Shown here: in pieces, positions 11,490 through 25,326 of the stretch
Layout: the number at the start of each line of letters is the position of its first letter
How positions within the stretch are numbered: position 1 is the stretch's first letter
NCBI RefSeq assembly: GCF_028640845.1
Contig: NC_080539.1
Coordinates: 196,301,436-196,365,435, forward strand
Reading direction: 5' to 3'
DNA length: 64,000 nt
Origin: Ahaetulla prasina
Lineage: Eukaryota > Chordata > Lepidosauria > Squamata > Colubridae
Translations under genes and position numbers: made by a program
The notes under the pieces: generated by a model
The model's input: only the letters and a program-made list of their open reading frames with translations
Database searches by the model: none
Told to the model about the DNA's origin: nothing

Positions 11490-14400
11490 CGGGGATTACC
11501 TGGCAAGATTCAACAAGATCAAACACCTTGGTTTTTGAATGTGCTCGGAGTTTAAAACCTGTCTTGAAATTCACAAATAGAAAATAGTTATTCTTTCTGA
11601 TTTTTTAAACAATTGTATTTATTTTATTTATTTACATGTTTGTCCCACCTTTCCTGCCTAGGACATTTTTCATGGTTTCTTTCAACTATTCTTAATTTAG
11701 CTGAAACCAAAAAGAGATATAATCTGGCTCAAATTCATACAACATGGGAATTTCATCAGGAAGGAATTCCAACCAATCTTCTCCAATCCTACTTTAACAT
11801 TTTAATGGAACAGTAGCACTCTAATGCAAGTAGACTATGACTACCAAATCTGATTTTAAGTTTTTAGTTTTTCAATCTAGGAGCAACAGAAGCACCAATT
11901 CTGTTTTTGATTTATTTCTGATCAATTAACTCACCTGTAGTCTAAAGTAGATGGTCTGCCTAAATGTTGACTCTCCAATCTAAATTGAGGGAGAAGCAAT
12001 CAAAAAGTTACTAAGCCATCTTTGACCTTTTACTAAACCACCTTTGGCTTTTTACAAGGTAGTTAGATAGCCATAAGGTATCCTGACTGTGCTCTTTTAC
12101 AAGATAGCACCCTAGAAAAGTATCCACCCTGTCCAACAACAATGCCTGGCATCAAAAAAGGTCTACGTGTCCCACGTTAGGCCCACACATATAGTCTCTG
12201 GCATAGCAAGGAATAGCTTTCAGATTACATCTTAGCATTTCTGCTTTCCGTTCCAACCACAAAACTGCATGGCCACACCCCACTTCACGTCCTTTCTGCA
12301 TGTCTTTCTTTCCTGGCTTTGCCTTCATCTCCTCCCTGCCTCCTTCAACATTTCATGGCAAGCTAAGCATTTGGAATTAAAGATGGCAATAATCAGCAGT
12401 GGTGGTTTTTGTGGTACTGGCCCACAAATAGCCTGGTAACAATTACATCTTGAGCGAGGAAGCACTTTCAACCCTTAGTTATATAACAATGGACCCAGGA
12501 GGGTGATTTCATCTTCAAGAAAACATTTCATCTTACAAATGCCACAAATCTGATTTATTATTTCATTACTGGCTTAGGGGGAAATCTGCATCACACACAC
12601 AACTAAATGCATACTAAAGAATCTCAACAATGCCATTCCAATATGGCTGTACAGCACACTGTTTTTATTTTTACTGTGTCCATCAAAAGGGACAAAACAG
12701 CACAGCGGTTCATTGCCACCACCAGATGATGTCCCCTCAGGGCAGCCTAAGGGGACTGTCCCTCTCTGCATGCCTCAAGCAATTTCCCAGAAGAACTGAG
12801 AAATAATGAAAGAAAGAAAAGTGCAGACACCCAAGAATTAAATGAAATGGCTCTCTCTTTAAATTACAGCTTTGGTTCAGATATGACCACAGCTGGAAAC
12901 AGATAACAAAGCAAAACAAATACTTTTGAGCAGTGTGATTGTACGTGTATTGTTTCTAGCAGCTACCCCTACACATATTTGAAAATATCCAACGACAGTA
13001 GAACATTATAATGTAGGAAAATATAGTGGACAGAATGGCCATGTCTTGAAAACTGCTAAACAATATGTCCCTTGCCCTGCAATCAGGCTTAGCCAAGCCA
13101 AGCAAGCAGCTTTAATTTCTCCTTCTTGTGCTGCATCCAATCTAGTCTACCTATTTTTCTAACTTGCTTTACGGAACAATACTTTAGTCATCAGGATCCA
13201 AAGCAATGTGAGTTCTCTGCACTCAAGTTAATAGCAGGCGACATTTGGCAAGAGGTTTTCTATTGGTGCATTGCCAACAGCTGTTAATTTAACTGGGACA
13301 GCCAAGACACATGGACAACCTGGAGAATTCTGCCTTCTTTACCATGCCGCTTCATGTTGGGAATGGGACTCTAGGGGTATCCAGCCTAAACAGCATGGGG
13401 AGGGGCACACAAACAATATTAAAAAGAGATCTTTGGTACTGGTGAAAACCTTGAGGAGAACAGGAGGCCTTTCATAATAAAGAAAGCTCCTGAACACAGG
13501 CTTTGTCCCCCATCTCCTCCTTCTTCTAGCCTCTGGGGATGCTTTTATTCTACAGACACATGACACAGAGGAGTAAGAAAACTCTTTTAAATCAAGGAAC
13601 ACCAAAAAAGCTACTGGTGTATTCCACACACTCCACCCTGTGAGTGTTATCCAGTGAAAATAATACTCTTGCTTATATAAACTTCTGATTACTCAAATGC
13701 ACTGGGTGACCTCATGGTCCTTCAGATAAGTTGGGGAAGAAAAAGACAGGGGAAATGTTGCCTCAGCTGCATAGATATATAAGCAAAAGGCTGAAATTAG
13801 AAACTACTACAAACACTATATAAAATTATACAGTGCCTGTAGTTTTCCATTTGGGGAAATTGTTAATGTTTAGAATTTCAGGAGACCACAGGAAAGACAA
13901 CAGAGTGAAGAAAGTAAATGGGCTTCAGAGATTTTGCTTCTCTACTGTCAGTCATGCTTAAATGTCACCATCTGCATGAAACAGCATGGCCTTCTGAATT
14001 ATATATTACTTCTCAGCAGCTAACTCTGGGTTTTAAGGACAGGGGCCTTCTTCCCAAGAGGTATGCATTTCTTCCTCTCTCCCACTCTGGTTGAATGATT
14101 GCCACTGAAGGTCCAACACACAGGAGGCCAAGCAAAGAACTTGCTCACCACAAACTGTTTTGTATGCTTTCCTTTTTCAATTTGTCCAGCCTCCGAAACT
14201 ACTTAAGAGTTCAGACATGATAACTGAAGCTGCACTAAATCACCTAAGAAAATCAGGCCACAGTCTGTAATGGGTGTGCGCAACCCTACATTTGGTGCCA
14301 ATACACAGGAGGTGTCTGGTGCTCTCCAGCAGGGATTAACAATAACACCATTTCTACCATGCTGGTTGCATTAGCAGAGTTAATGAGCTTCTCACAAATA

Positions 14401-15595
14401 ATCCCATTTCTGCCCAAGAGTTACCCAATCTTCTCAGGGTTCCAAATAAGCAAACTGCATTTTCTGTTACCACTTCACATTGTCCCAGTGAGTTCAACAA
14501 GGAGGTCACTTTTTTTGGAAAAGGTGGGAGGCATCCTGGCTTCCATTCTCCAGTTTCCTCCAGTTTAGCTCCTCCAACCCTGGTGGTGGCACCCAGAGCA
14601 CTGAGGCATTTTGAGAGAAGGCAAAAGTGGAGACCAAACCCCTCCACTTGATCTCATTAAAAAAACAACCACCACCTCCTCCTCACCCTTCCCTGAAAAG
14701 CTATTCTCTGGAAGAATGGTTTTCCCCTTCCCAAGTATAGGACTAACCTGCTTTGCCCAAAGCCAGCAAAGAGCACTAGTGGCAACAGGAAACAACTTCA
14801 CAGCAGGATCTCTCTGTCTCCTATACAAGCAACTTGCCACCTCCTGTTCCACAAAGGACTGTTTTCCTCTTTCATAAAAATCTACCTTCCCTCTCAGTAT
14901 GCTAGAGGAGACTCACAACATCAAATTTCTGGTATTATCTGAGCTAAATATATGCATATAATGTTTAACAAAACCTTTTAATCATGGCTCATGACCCTGT
15001 ATGAAGTAAGTACCCACCCCTCTCCTAGAAGAATGAAATATTTTGGGAAATATTAAAAAGGCAGCAATATTTCCCTGGATGAGAAATGGATAAACATGTT
15101 TTAAAGACAAAGCAATTTCCACCTTCCTGCCTCCCCCCCCCCACCTTTGTCAATGGGCCAGAGGCAGAAACCCAATCCCCAATCCCCTCCAATGGACCAT
15201 CATCTGCAACACAATAGGACCCATCTAGCAACATAAACTCACCACATGGCAACTGGGAAGATTACATCAGCCAGCAAGGCTAGATAAGACCCCCATCCCC
15301 TGGGAGTCTGACAACCAATCAAGGTACTCTTCCTGTGCCCCAGGAAGTTCAAAGCTCAGAGAGGGCATAAAACCAAGGAACATTCAGCATCTTGGCCCTT
15401 TTTTCTGTTCAAGAACTCAAACCATGTGATCCTATCCACCATTAAACCATCTTTCCAAGCAGTCTCCATGTTTCTAGTATCTTTTTCCCCACTTGGAATT
15501 GAACCAGATGGACTTTTCTTCCAACAACCCAGAACCAAAATTCTCAAAATTTGTCATTCTAAGCCCCCCATCCCCCCACTTTTTTTAGCACTCTT
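11490..15595. other. Intron 1 stretch without recognised elements
   Basis: About 4.1 kb of mixed composition with only short low-complexity runs (for example the C-run near 15130). No exon or clearly named repeat is visible. The small open frames here are below what can be supported. Confidence 0.6.
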
Positions 15596-15807
15596 AGATA
15601 GCAAGTGCATATAGTCAAGGCTATGGTTTTCCCAGTTGCAAAGTATGGCTGTGAAAGTTGGACCATAAGAAAAGCTGAGTGCCAAAGAATCGAGGCCTTT
15701 GAACTCTGGTGCTGGAGAAGACTTCTGCGAGTCCTTTGGACTGCAAGGCGAACAAACAAGTCAGTCCTAGAGGAGAGCAACCCTGACTGCTCTTTAGAAG
15801 GCCAGAT

Positions 15808-15885
15808 TGCCTTATACACTGTAAGCCGCCCTGAGTCTTCGGAGAAGGGCGGGGTATAAATGTAAACAAAAAAAAATAATCCTGA
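15808..15885 (+). mobile_element. SINE/L2-type 3' tail nested in Bov-B
   Basis: Contains GTAAGCCGCCCTGAGTCTTC and GGAGAAGGGCGG followed by ATAAATGTAAAC and an A-run. This is the same hairpin-forming tail as in the SINE at 46997-47257 and the L2 LINE at 32397-34011. Only the tail is present. Confidence 0.75.
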
Positions 15886-16049
15886 AGATGAATTAAATTG
15901 TACCCTATGACCATCATTTGTGTTGTAAATGTTGTACCTTGATGAAGGTATTTTTTCTTTTATGTACACTGAGAGCATATGCACCAAGACGAATTCCTTG
16001 TGTGTCCAATCACACTTGGCCAATAAATTCTATTCTATTCTTCTATTCT
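15886..16049 (+). mobile_element. LINE 3' end (snake CR1/Rex-like family) nested in Bov-B
   Basis: Includes TACCCTATGACCATCATTTG and CAATCACACTTGGCCAATAAA, then ATTCTATTCTATTC. Matching 3' ends in the opposite orientation occur at 21497, 35604 and 60719. It abuts the preceding SINE tail in the same orientation, so the two probably inserted successively into the Bov-B copy. Confidence 0.8.
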
Positions 16050-16309
16050 ATGAAACTCAAATACTTTGGCCACCTAATGAGAAGGAAGGACTCACTGGGA
16101 AGTGAGAAGAGCCTAATGCTGGGAAGGATTGAGGGCAAAAGAAGAACAGGACGACAGAGAATGAGGTGGCTGGATGGAGTCACTGAAGCAGTAGGCATGA
16201 ACTTAAATGGACTCCAGAGGATGGTAGAGGATAGGAAGGCCTGGAGAAATGTTGTCCATGGGGTCGCGATGGGTCGGACACGACTTCACAACTAACAAGA
16301 AGATAGCAA

Positions 16310-19300
16310 CTCTTCTGTGAAGACAATAGTCTGGCTTACTCATCCCTGGCAGACTGTCTCAAAGTCCTCTAGAACCATAGAATGTATTTTATCAGAACAA
16401 ATGCTATTCTCAGCTAGCTGTTAGCTATATATCTCTGCAAGTTTTAAGTTTTAATTTGCTAGGTAGTCACGCTTTGGAGTCAGAACTCTTTCACCTTTTC
16501 ATAGGTTGCATCCAGATCCTAGCTGTGAACAGAATCTTCTAGTGTAGAAACCTATTTTTTTAGTTTTTATATTTCACTTTCTTGAAAATATCCCTTTCGT
16601 TGTATTTTTTAACTCATTTTTGACATCAGAGAATATAAGTTCAACAAAAACACACAGTTCATATATTTCAAAATGCAACTGTCCCTATTTTCTAATTTTA
16701 TATACACTTATTTTGTTAGGTTACTTTTGGAGTGAATTATTAGTATTAGTACTAGTTTTAGTAGTATTAGTATTAGTACTACTACTATTATTTAGAAATA
16801 CTTTACACAGAACCCTACAATATTTTGCAAGCAAAGCCCTTGTGAACTTTCTTGGCTTGTGTGTATGCCTGCACATGCACATGTACACCCACATATGTGA
16901 ACTGCTTTGTTCCGAAACATGCTGATTGTTTCAATACGTTTCCTTCTACAAACCTCATCCAAATAATTCTATGTGACTTTCTACTTTGGGGGGAAAAAAC
17001 GGTATCCAGAAAAATATCACAAGAAAGAATTTAAGCAGTAAGGGTATATAAAAACATCTGGTTTTGTTCCATGGAGAGAATTTTGTCAACACAAAAACAT
17101 GTATATAAACCCACAGCTCTTTCTAAAACCTCTTCTCTTTTCTCAGAATCCAGGCATATGTATGTATGCCGTATGGATTTTAAGCATACAAACCATGCGG
17201 TTATTTTTCAGTTAACTTGATAGATGCACATGTCTACAGATTTTTTTTCTGCCGTCCTCTGCACACTTTTACACCCGCCTCATAAAAACAGCCATGCATC
17301 ATTTGCACAAGTCCAACTCTTCCAACAAAAGCATTCAAGGGACACATTTTATTTTGTCTGGAACACAGACAAAGTAAGCACAGAAAACGTTTATAACTTC
17401 CATATCTCATCAACCCTTCACATTCAAGCTCTTGCATTGTGTTCAAGATTCCCACATGCTGTTAAACAATTTTTTTAAATGGAAAAGTAACAGAAATTCA
17501 TGTGCAGTTTTATAGTTCCCCACATGTCCTTTGCATTTTATCTTGAAATGTCAAGCCACTTTATTTGACAGAATATAAAAAGAAAAGAAATCTAATAGTC
17601 ATTTTTCAAACTATGTACTCATTATAAAAAGTAAACCGAGGTTGTCAGAAATTAGGAGGAATCCTGGATCTTAAAAAATTTGTCTTTATGATGGTTGTAT
17701 TTACAAACACAAAGCACTCTTAGAAGAATTTTGTTCAAAAAGCCCTTATCTAGGATAATCATGCACATTAAAAGCAAAAATGTGGGAGGAAAGAGAGGGG
17801 AAAAAACAAAGTATTGCATTTATCAGGGAAAAAACCTAAAATATTGCATTTATTAAGGTCTAAATAAGGGACAAATGGTGGAACAAGGAGGGGCATTCTC
17901 AAAAGTGGACATAATTACCCCATATTCTGCCTGTTTACCATGCTTCATAAACACATCATCTGTTCATGAAGATGAAAATCTGCATATTTTCCATACAACT
18001 AATACATGCAGAACTGGAGAATAGAAGTATCTGAACAACATTTTGTATGTTTTCTAAGCAATATGCATATCCCCAAGTGGATGTTGGGGTGTATATGTAA
18101 AATAGATTTGTATAAACTCTGGTCAATATGCATAAACTCTAACGAAACTTCAAACAAATGAAAACTATTTTGGACATCAACACACATACACACACACACA
18201 CGTTTATTACCATTCTGAAAGAAATATTTAAAAAATGTCCTCCAGGCATAGCAATCTCCAAAGTTATAATACTACTGTTACAGCACTAAGCCTTTAGAAT
18301 TACATAAACAAACTCTAGTTCATATTAACATCACAGGAGATCTTGCACATCCTTAGTATATTTCTTAATTAAACATATGAGCTGGGGCCAGGGTGGGGGT
18401 GAAGAGAGAACAGACCCACACTGGTGAAGATAATGCTACTAATGTACATAAGCAAAATATTTCTGCACAGAATCTAATATTAAATATTCAAACAGAATTT
18501 TCTCCTGGGTCTTGCAGTTTTACTTTAAATAGTAATTGGAGATGTAAAGCGACTCGATTAAAGCGGTATTGTTATTATTGCAAAAAAAGACAGACTGTAC
18601 CAAAAAAAACCCAAGTGGGATTTAAGGTTCAGTGCGTCTAACACTGTTGCCATTGAAGACTGATGGTGGGTAATGCTGGAGCTGAAAGCCACAGGTGTTT
18701 CCTTGCTCAGCCCCGTAAAATTGCACAGATCACCCACAGATCACCAAAGGAGCAGAGTTACCAGAACGTGTGCCTCTCACCAAGTCTCCCTCTCTTTGGA
18801 GAAATTATCTGAGGAGCTCATGGTGCTTCAACAATAAACTCAACATTGGGTTTCAAAAAAGGGAAAACCCAGACGGCTGTCTTCCTGAGCTGCCAGAGCT
18901 CCAGTCCTTTAAGCTGAACGCCTTATTTACTTTTTTCTCCAAATGCCATGAACATTCAGGTTCACACTCAGCTCCTGCCTGTCTTTGAAGAAAAAAGATT
19001 TTCTGCTCATCACAATTCAGTAAAGAGGGAAGATTTCCCGAAGGCAGCTTTCCACCTCAGCGCATGTGTCCATTTATAGTATACTAAGGACTCCATTCCG
19101 TGAAGGTTGTGCACCTTTTGCAAAAGTGCTGAACAATCTCAATTCTCAGTGAAGCTGAAAAATAATCAGCACCATCCCATTAAGGTGCTCTTCCACTCCC
19201 CCCTCCATGAATCATAAATGTCCTTAGCAAAGCCCCAAAGCCTTGCACGCATAAAAGTGTGCTCTAGGATTCCTCTGATCCATCTGAAACCTGCAAGGTC

Positions 19301-21496
19301 CTAAGTACTCTTCTGCCAAGCACAGAGGCATCCATTTGCCTTTCACATGTTTTAACAAACAGACATCAGACCACAATCGTTGGCATATCTGGATAGTATT
19401 TATAGGCAAAAATCCATTGTAACAATCAATGAAAGTGCGCTGAAGTCATGGTTGGTAAAACATTCTGGGTATATATTTATTTCATATTTTTAGATTAATA
19501 ATAGCCTCTCTAGAGTGTTACACAAAGCCTAACATAGAAGCAAACCGTATTCTACAAAAACACGTATCATAATGATTATGCGTAAGATGCTGCATTGGGT
19601 CACATATGAAGCTTCTTTGCCAAAGCTACCCTGTTCTGCTGTTTTTGAGGTCCATGGTGGAAAAAAACTCCAAAATATGAATGCATCAAATAAACAAAGA
19701 TGAATTTTGAAAGAAGTTGATTTCAACAACCAGCATTTGTTCATACTGTATAAACTTCATGGCGATTGACTCTCATTCTGATTCTAACTACAACATAACC
19801 AAACATTTATCTTGTTTCTAAGGAAGTTCGCACTATGACATGATTTGGGAATTGATGGTCTATGCTTTACACTGTCCTTTAGAAGTATCAGAGCCAGAAA
19901 TAGTCTAAAGATCAGAAGACAAAATCCCAGTAGACAATTGTAGCCTAGAGGCATGAACAAGGATTGAATAATGTAAATTTGACATCTTCTGATTTAACAA
20001 CAGTGCTTATGAAAGTAATCTATCAAAGAATGACATCTAAGACAAAATCCACTAATTGGGTAGGAAAAAATGACCTTTCCACTTGATGGCAAAGGTTATT
20101 TCTAAGAGATGTATCTTGCTGGTTTAATTTATATGCAGAGTAGATTATAAGAGATTCCAAATCAAATCAACAATAACATCACAAACATTTGTAAAAAACG
20201 CTACATCTGTAGGCCACAGGCTTTCTACAAGCAAATCACAATGCAAGTAAATACATCTAAGAATTCAAGTTTTCATTACCAACTGGAAATCCTACCCACA
20301 TTGCTAATAAAGCCTTCAGTATTCCCCCAGACAGATGTTTAACTAAATTTCATGGTAGGGATGCAGTCACGCTCATGATAGTTTTCTTTCTCTGCAGTCT
20401 GAACTAGGATTCTGTTTTTATTCAAAACGACTTCCCCTTGTCATGAGACCACCTCATAAATGCCACATCTGGGCTTAAGCAAAGGAGAAGAACAATCCAT
20501 CAGCCCAAGAATGTGGTCATTTGACCACTTCCTAAGGCCAAGAGGGATGGGCTATAATATATCCACTTTATACTACAAGACAGCTGTGAGTAATGAACTC
20601 CTGAAATTTCAGCATATGGCTCTATTTTTCGGGTGAACATTCATGAGAAAGAAATAAGATTCAATCTCTCTTTCTGAAACAAAGATAAAAAGGAGGAGCA
20701 TTTTAAAACATTCACATTCTGATGTATTTTAGGTCTCAATCTTGCAAAGATTTGATGGATGTTTTCCTCCACTGTGTTTGGAAGGATTAATTTATTACAG
20801 GGATATCCTAAGCTACCTCCAAGAACCTCAGGGTGATAGAAATGCTACCTCCTCTGCCTTATCTTCATCACCTTTTGTTTTGTCACAACAACTCAGTAAA
20901 GCAGGCTAAGCAAAAAGGACTGGCCATCATCACCTGTGACCTTCACAGACAATGTGAACCATTTGCACAATTTGAATTTGTACGCTACAGCTAGTTCATG
21001 ACACAAGGCATTCTAGCAGTTCTTGCCTTGTTATAAAAGTATCTTGAAAAAAATCAAATAAGTAAATATGGTTTTAAGAGCACAACTGCAAGTGTGCCTT
21101 TCTTTCAAACCTAGTATCTTTAAGAAATAGAATGATAGAACTCTTCAATCAATTGGGCTTGCACATGAGCACAGATGTACACAATGGCTTCAGTTCCAAG
21201 CTTGCAACTTGGAAACTGCAAGTTCATGGCTTGTTCATGGTTTACCACATCATTAGAAGACCTTGCCCAAAGTTTTCCAGCAGTAATAACCCTGAAAGTA
21301 TTTTATAGTTTACTTGGGATTGCCTACAGGGACATTCAGACAAAAGTCCATTGTGTACAAAACACAGTAAGCCATAAAATGCTCAGGCAATTTTCTCTTA
21401 TAGCTAAAACTCTTCATTTTATCTTCAGGGTTACATCTACAAGGTTATGCATAGGAGTCATCCTCTATCAACCCAAAAAATACACTTAGAACTTAT
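16310..21496. other. Repeat-poor stretch of intron 1
   Basis: About 5.2 kb without recognisable transposons. It has short simple tracts: interspersed TAGTATTAG/TACTACTAT runs near 16738-16795 and a CA tract near 18187-18201. No exon is supported. Its relative freedom from insertions makes it a candidate area for conserved regulatory elements, which cannot be tested without alignment. Confidence 0.5.
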
Positions 21497-22165
21497 AGAA
21501 TAGAATTTTTTATCAGCCAAGTGTGATTGGACACACAAGGAATTTGTCTTGGTGCATATGTTCTCAGTGCAGATAAAAGAAAAGATACGTTCATCAAGAA
21601 TTCTAAGGTACAACACTTAATGATAGTCATAGGGTACAAATAAGCAATCAGGAAACAATCAATATCAATATAAATCGTAAGGATACAAGCAACAAAGTTA
21701 CAGTCATACAGTCATAAGTGGAAGGAGATGGGTGATGGGAATGAGGAGAAGATTAATAGTAATGCAGACTTAGTAACTAGTTTGACAGTGTAGAAGGAAT
21801 TATTTGTTTAGCAGAGTGATGGCGTTTGGGAAAAAACTGTTCTTGTGTCTAGTTGTTCTGGTGTGCAGTGATCTGTAGCGTCATTTTGAGGGTAGGAGTT
21901 GAAACAGTTTATGTCCAGGATGCAAGGGGTCTGAAAATATTTTCACGGCCCTCTTTTTGACTCGTGTAGTATACAGGTCCTCAATGGAAGGCAGGTTGGT
22001 AGTAATTGTTTTTTCTGCAGTTCAAATTATCCTCTGAAGTCTGTGTCTGTCTTGTTGGGTTGCAGAACCAAACCAGACGGTTATAGAGGTGCAGGTGACA
22101 GACTCAATAATTCCTCTGTAGAACTGTATCAGCAGCTCCTTGGGCAGTTTGAGCTTTCTGAGCTT
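21497..22165 (-). mobile_element. CR1-superfamily (Rex1/L2-like) LINE 3' fragment
   Basis: The minus strand encodes the C-terminal reverse transcriptase region with FYRGIIESVT, ITVWFGSATQQDRHRLQRII, DPLHPGHKLFQLLP and RHKNSFFPNAI, interrupted by stops. The 3' UTR includes TCCAATCACACTTGG-type sequence on the minus strand and ends in an ATTCTA tail at 21497. It is 5'-truncated and transcribed in the same direction as NRP2. Confidence 0.85.
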
Positions 22166-22204
22166 AAAACTTATTATTCAAACAAGCATGAATGAATATA
22201 TGGA

Positions 22205-22375
22205 GGTTTTTTGGGTGTGTGTGTGGCTTCAAGTTAGTTTTTGCCCCTTGGCCACTTGCTGCAGGTTTTTTGGCAAAGGTTTTGGAAATGGTTTGCCATT
22301 CCTAGGGCTGAGAGAGAGGGTCATCCAGCTGGCTTCATGCCTAAGTGGAACTACAACTTTCTTAGCACTTTCAAA
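22205..22375 (-). mobile_element. tRNA-derived SINE fragment (family c)
   Basis: On the minus strand it reads TAGGCATGAAGCCAGCTGG, then a CTCTCTCTCAGCCCTAGG-like core and a GGCAAACCATTTCC tail, the same core as in the copies at 40141-40297 and 60505-60705. The tRNA-like head is missing or diverged. Confidence 0.6.
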
Positions 22376-24910
22376 TTTTAATTTTGGCTACTCTTCAAGC
22401 AGAATATCTAGAAAAAGAGGGAGTAAAGAAACCTCTTCTCAGCAAGAACAACGTTGATATAGATATTAGACTCAAAATTATGTGCAAATTTATTTAATGA
22501 AGAGGTCTCGGCGAAGATGGCATTCGAAGTGATGAAGGGATACCTCAGCTAAATATTTCTTCTGTATTTGTCTTAAAAGTTTTCTCTTCCAAAGTCATCT
22601 ATTATAAACCATATGTGTACCTAATGGAGTTTATCTTTTCACTGCCAATGAGGAAGACAATGGAGAGAAGCTATTTACAGAGGACCCGGGGTAGCCCACA
22701 ATTTATCTTTTAATATTCACATTTTCCTTTTTAACAAATACAGCTGATGAGATTTTACATCCTGCTTAGCCATAATACCACCTACACTTAATATCATTAT
22801 CTGACATCTTAGATCATAAACAAATGTAATTCCAATAGAGCAGATGATTTAACTTTGTTAATTGATATTTATGTCCATTATTGTCCATGTATTCCTGCAA
22901 ATGCAGTTCCGGAGCCCTTGATGATAGTTCTGGAATTACAGTTCCTAACATCATCATCAATCATTGAGCCTCCCTAATACTCCGCCACTCTGGTGCCTTC
23001 CATCATGCTATCGTCTCTTAGAAGGACCCATGTGGGGTTGCCCCATGCAAACTCTGTTCTGTCCAGCTTATGTAGAAAGGTAGCATCATATCAAAAGTGT
23101 GCAGTAAAAATGAAAAACTTCAAAGTGGAAAATATTTTTAGATTGTTTCCAAAAGATTTTATTAAAACATAGCAGATTTCATATCAAAATGTTAAATCAT
23201 TATTTTTTCCTTCCATGTGGAGATGGGTTCCTCAGTGACCAGCATTAAAGCTATTCAGTATCAGTAATATCTCTAAATTTGAGGTTGCAATATTTAATAT
23301 TTACTTAGACTAATTTCTGAGTAAATATACTATAGTAATATAAATACAAATTAAATTTGCATTCAGAACACCATTTTATTTGCATTTCAAATAATATCTG
23401 TAAACTAGCACATGTCGAAGAATTCATTACTCTAAAGGGAACATGGTGAGAAACACTCCCATAAAACTGCTACCTGCTTTTAAAATGCAGGTGTGCATTC
23501 TGCAGTATTAAGCAGAAAATAAGAGTAGACACTTCAACTGGATGATAAGGAACACTCCCAAACTTTATGGTGTCAGACAATTAAATACTAATAGCACTTT
23601 TTATAGTTCATAGAGTGACTCATAGCAAGGACCTGAATTTCTGGAATTTCTCACTGAAAAGAAGGTCACATCAATGTTTGCTTGCTTTTTCTAGCCACAA
23701 TCATAACATTCGGACAAGTAATATCTACAATGGGGTCAATAATGTATTTTTAATGTAAGAAAAGTGAGAATTCTTCCAAACCATCTATTTTGTTCAGCTT
23801 GTAACATAGGAAATTGAGACATACTGTATGTTTTAGGTTTTTACCTAATCAAAGTTTGCAAGCATAGGACAGAGAATGTGTTGTGAATCAGGATAAAGTG
23901 GACCATGCCTCCTCTCACAAAAGATATTATTCACGCTTTCTATCAAAGGATCTGGAATTCTGTGCTTGCAACAAATTTCACAAAACTAAGGAAGGTACGC
24001 AAATATAACTTATTTCCATTCATTTTCTCTCATCTGTGGAAATAGGTCACTGGTCTTTTGTTCAGTGCTGCTAATATATATATATATATTGTGGAAGCCC
24101 TTTCAGTTAGACTGGAATTACGCTCTGTATACGTGACTGCTGCCTAAAGCAGTGGCTGTTTCCTTCCCCATCTATTGTCTGTAACATTAGGTAAAGTAGA
24201 GTGATGAGGCAGGGCATCCTCCTTTTAGAATTCCTCTCAGCTACAGAGGCTTGTGGGGGCAGAAAACCTCAGTCACAATAAGGCACTATTCCCATCACAT
24301 AAGAACAGAAGACACAAAGAAAGAATGCCAAATTTAACATTACATCACATCTCTGTCTGATATACCAGTCACACTGTACATGCTAACATGTTCACATATT
24401 TAGGAAATACTGTAAAGCCTGAATCAGCCCCAAATGTAGGGGCGGCATTTCATTTTTCTTTTCATTTGACAAGGCTGGAAATTATGTGTGATTGGTGACA
24501 TCATCATGCCACTGGAGTGGGAAGAGTATTTGGAGTTTGAGAAGTTTTAGGCAGTAAAAAGGAGGTTCTTAAATCTTGTAGACTTAGTACCTGTTTTGGA
24601 ACAGTTTTGTTGAGTTGCAGTGGAGGTTTTCTATGGAGACTCTTGTGGATTCTATGAAGCACCCAAAGCTTGCTGCATCCCACAAACCAAATCCAGGGGT
24701 GGGGGGAGAAAACAAGGACAAAGCAAAAAGAGGGACAGCATATTCCAGCATCCATTCCTTATTTTTCTGGAGTTAGCCTTCTGCCCATAATCCTATCTAC
24801 CGGTATGTCTTCTCAGGGCTGCACCTGTAGTGCCTCAGGTTGCAAACCTCAGCCTTTTAAGAAGTCCTCTCAATTTAGGTTGGGGGGGTGGGGAGAAAAT
24901 CAGCTTAAAA
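22376..24910. other. Intron 1 stretch, no recognised elements
   Basis: AT-rich, with a short TA tract at about 24074-24090. No exon or named repeat is evident. Confidence 0.55.
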
Positions 24911-25244
24911 CTCTCTCCCTTTCCCTCCATTCTTCTATCAACACATGGTGCATTATTCCCAGGCTCATGCAGTGATATTTGAATAGAGTTCAGATCTCCT
25001 CACTTTCCTTTTCTTTATAAATTAAGACACCAGTTTATATTTCTGGCTGAGATGTATTTGCTAGAATTGTTTTACTGCTCTCTCCCTTTCCCTCCATTCT
25101 TCTATCAACACATGGTGCATTATTCCCAGGCTCATGCAGTGATATTTGAATAGAGTTCAGATCTCCTCACTTTCCTTTTCTTTATAAATTAAGACACCAG
25201 TTTATATTTCTGGCTGAGATGTATTTGCTAGAATTGTTTTACTG
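24911..25244. repeat. Exact 167-bp tandem duplication
   Basis: Positions 24911-25077 and 25078-25244 are identical base for base by eye, beginning CTCTCTCCCTTTCCCTCC and ending TAGAATTGTTTTACTG. A third start, CTCTCTCCCC, follows and degenerates into a C-run. Complete identity implies a very recent duplication or an assembly/library artefact. Confidence 0.92.
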
Positions 25245-25326
25245 CTCTCTCCCCCCCCCTTTCCTTTCTTCCCACAAAAATCTTGAGAGATAGCTTAGAA
25301 TAGTTCACATAGGTTAGAAACGACTG

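Larger units (their letters stand above)
15605..16300 (+). mobile_element. Bov-B (RTE clade) LINE 3' end, interrupted by nested insertions
   Basis: The left part (15605-15810) encodes YGCESWT and FELWCWRRLLRV, and the right part (16050-16300) encodes KYFGHLMRRKDSL, GRQRMRWLDG and WRNVVHGVAMGRTRL, all hallmarks of the Bov-B ORF C-terminus. Between them lie about 240 bases of unrelated LINE/SINE tails. A 9-bp duplication AGATAGCAA (15596-15604 and 16301-16309) flanks the whole, so this was one 5'-truncated Bov-B insertion later invaded. Bov-B is known for horizontal transfer among vertebrates and is abundant in squamates. Confidence 0.9.
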
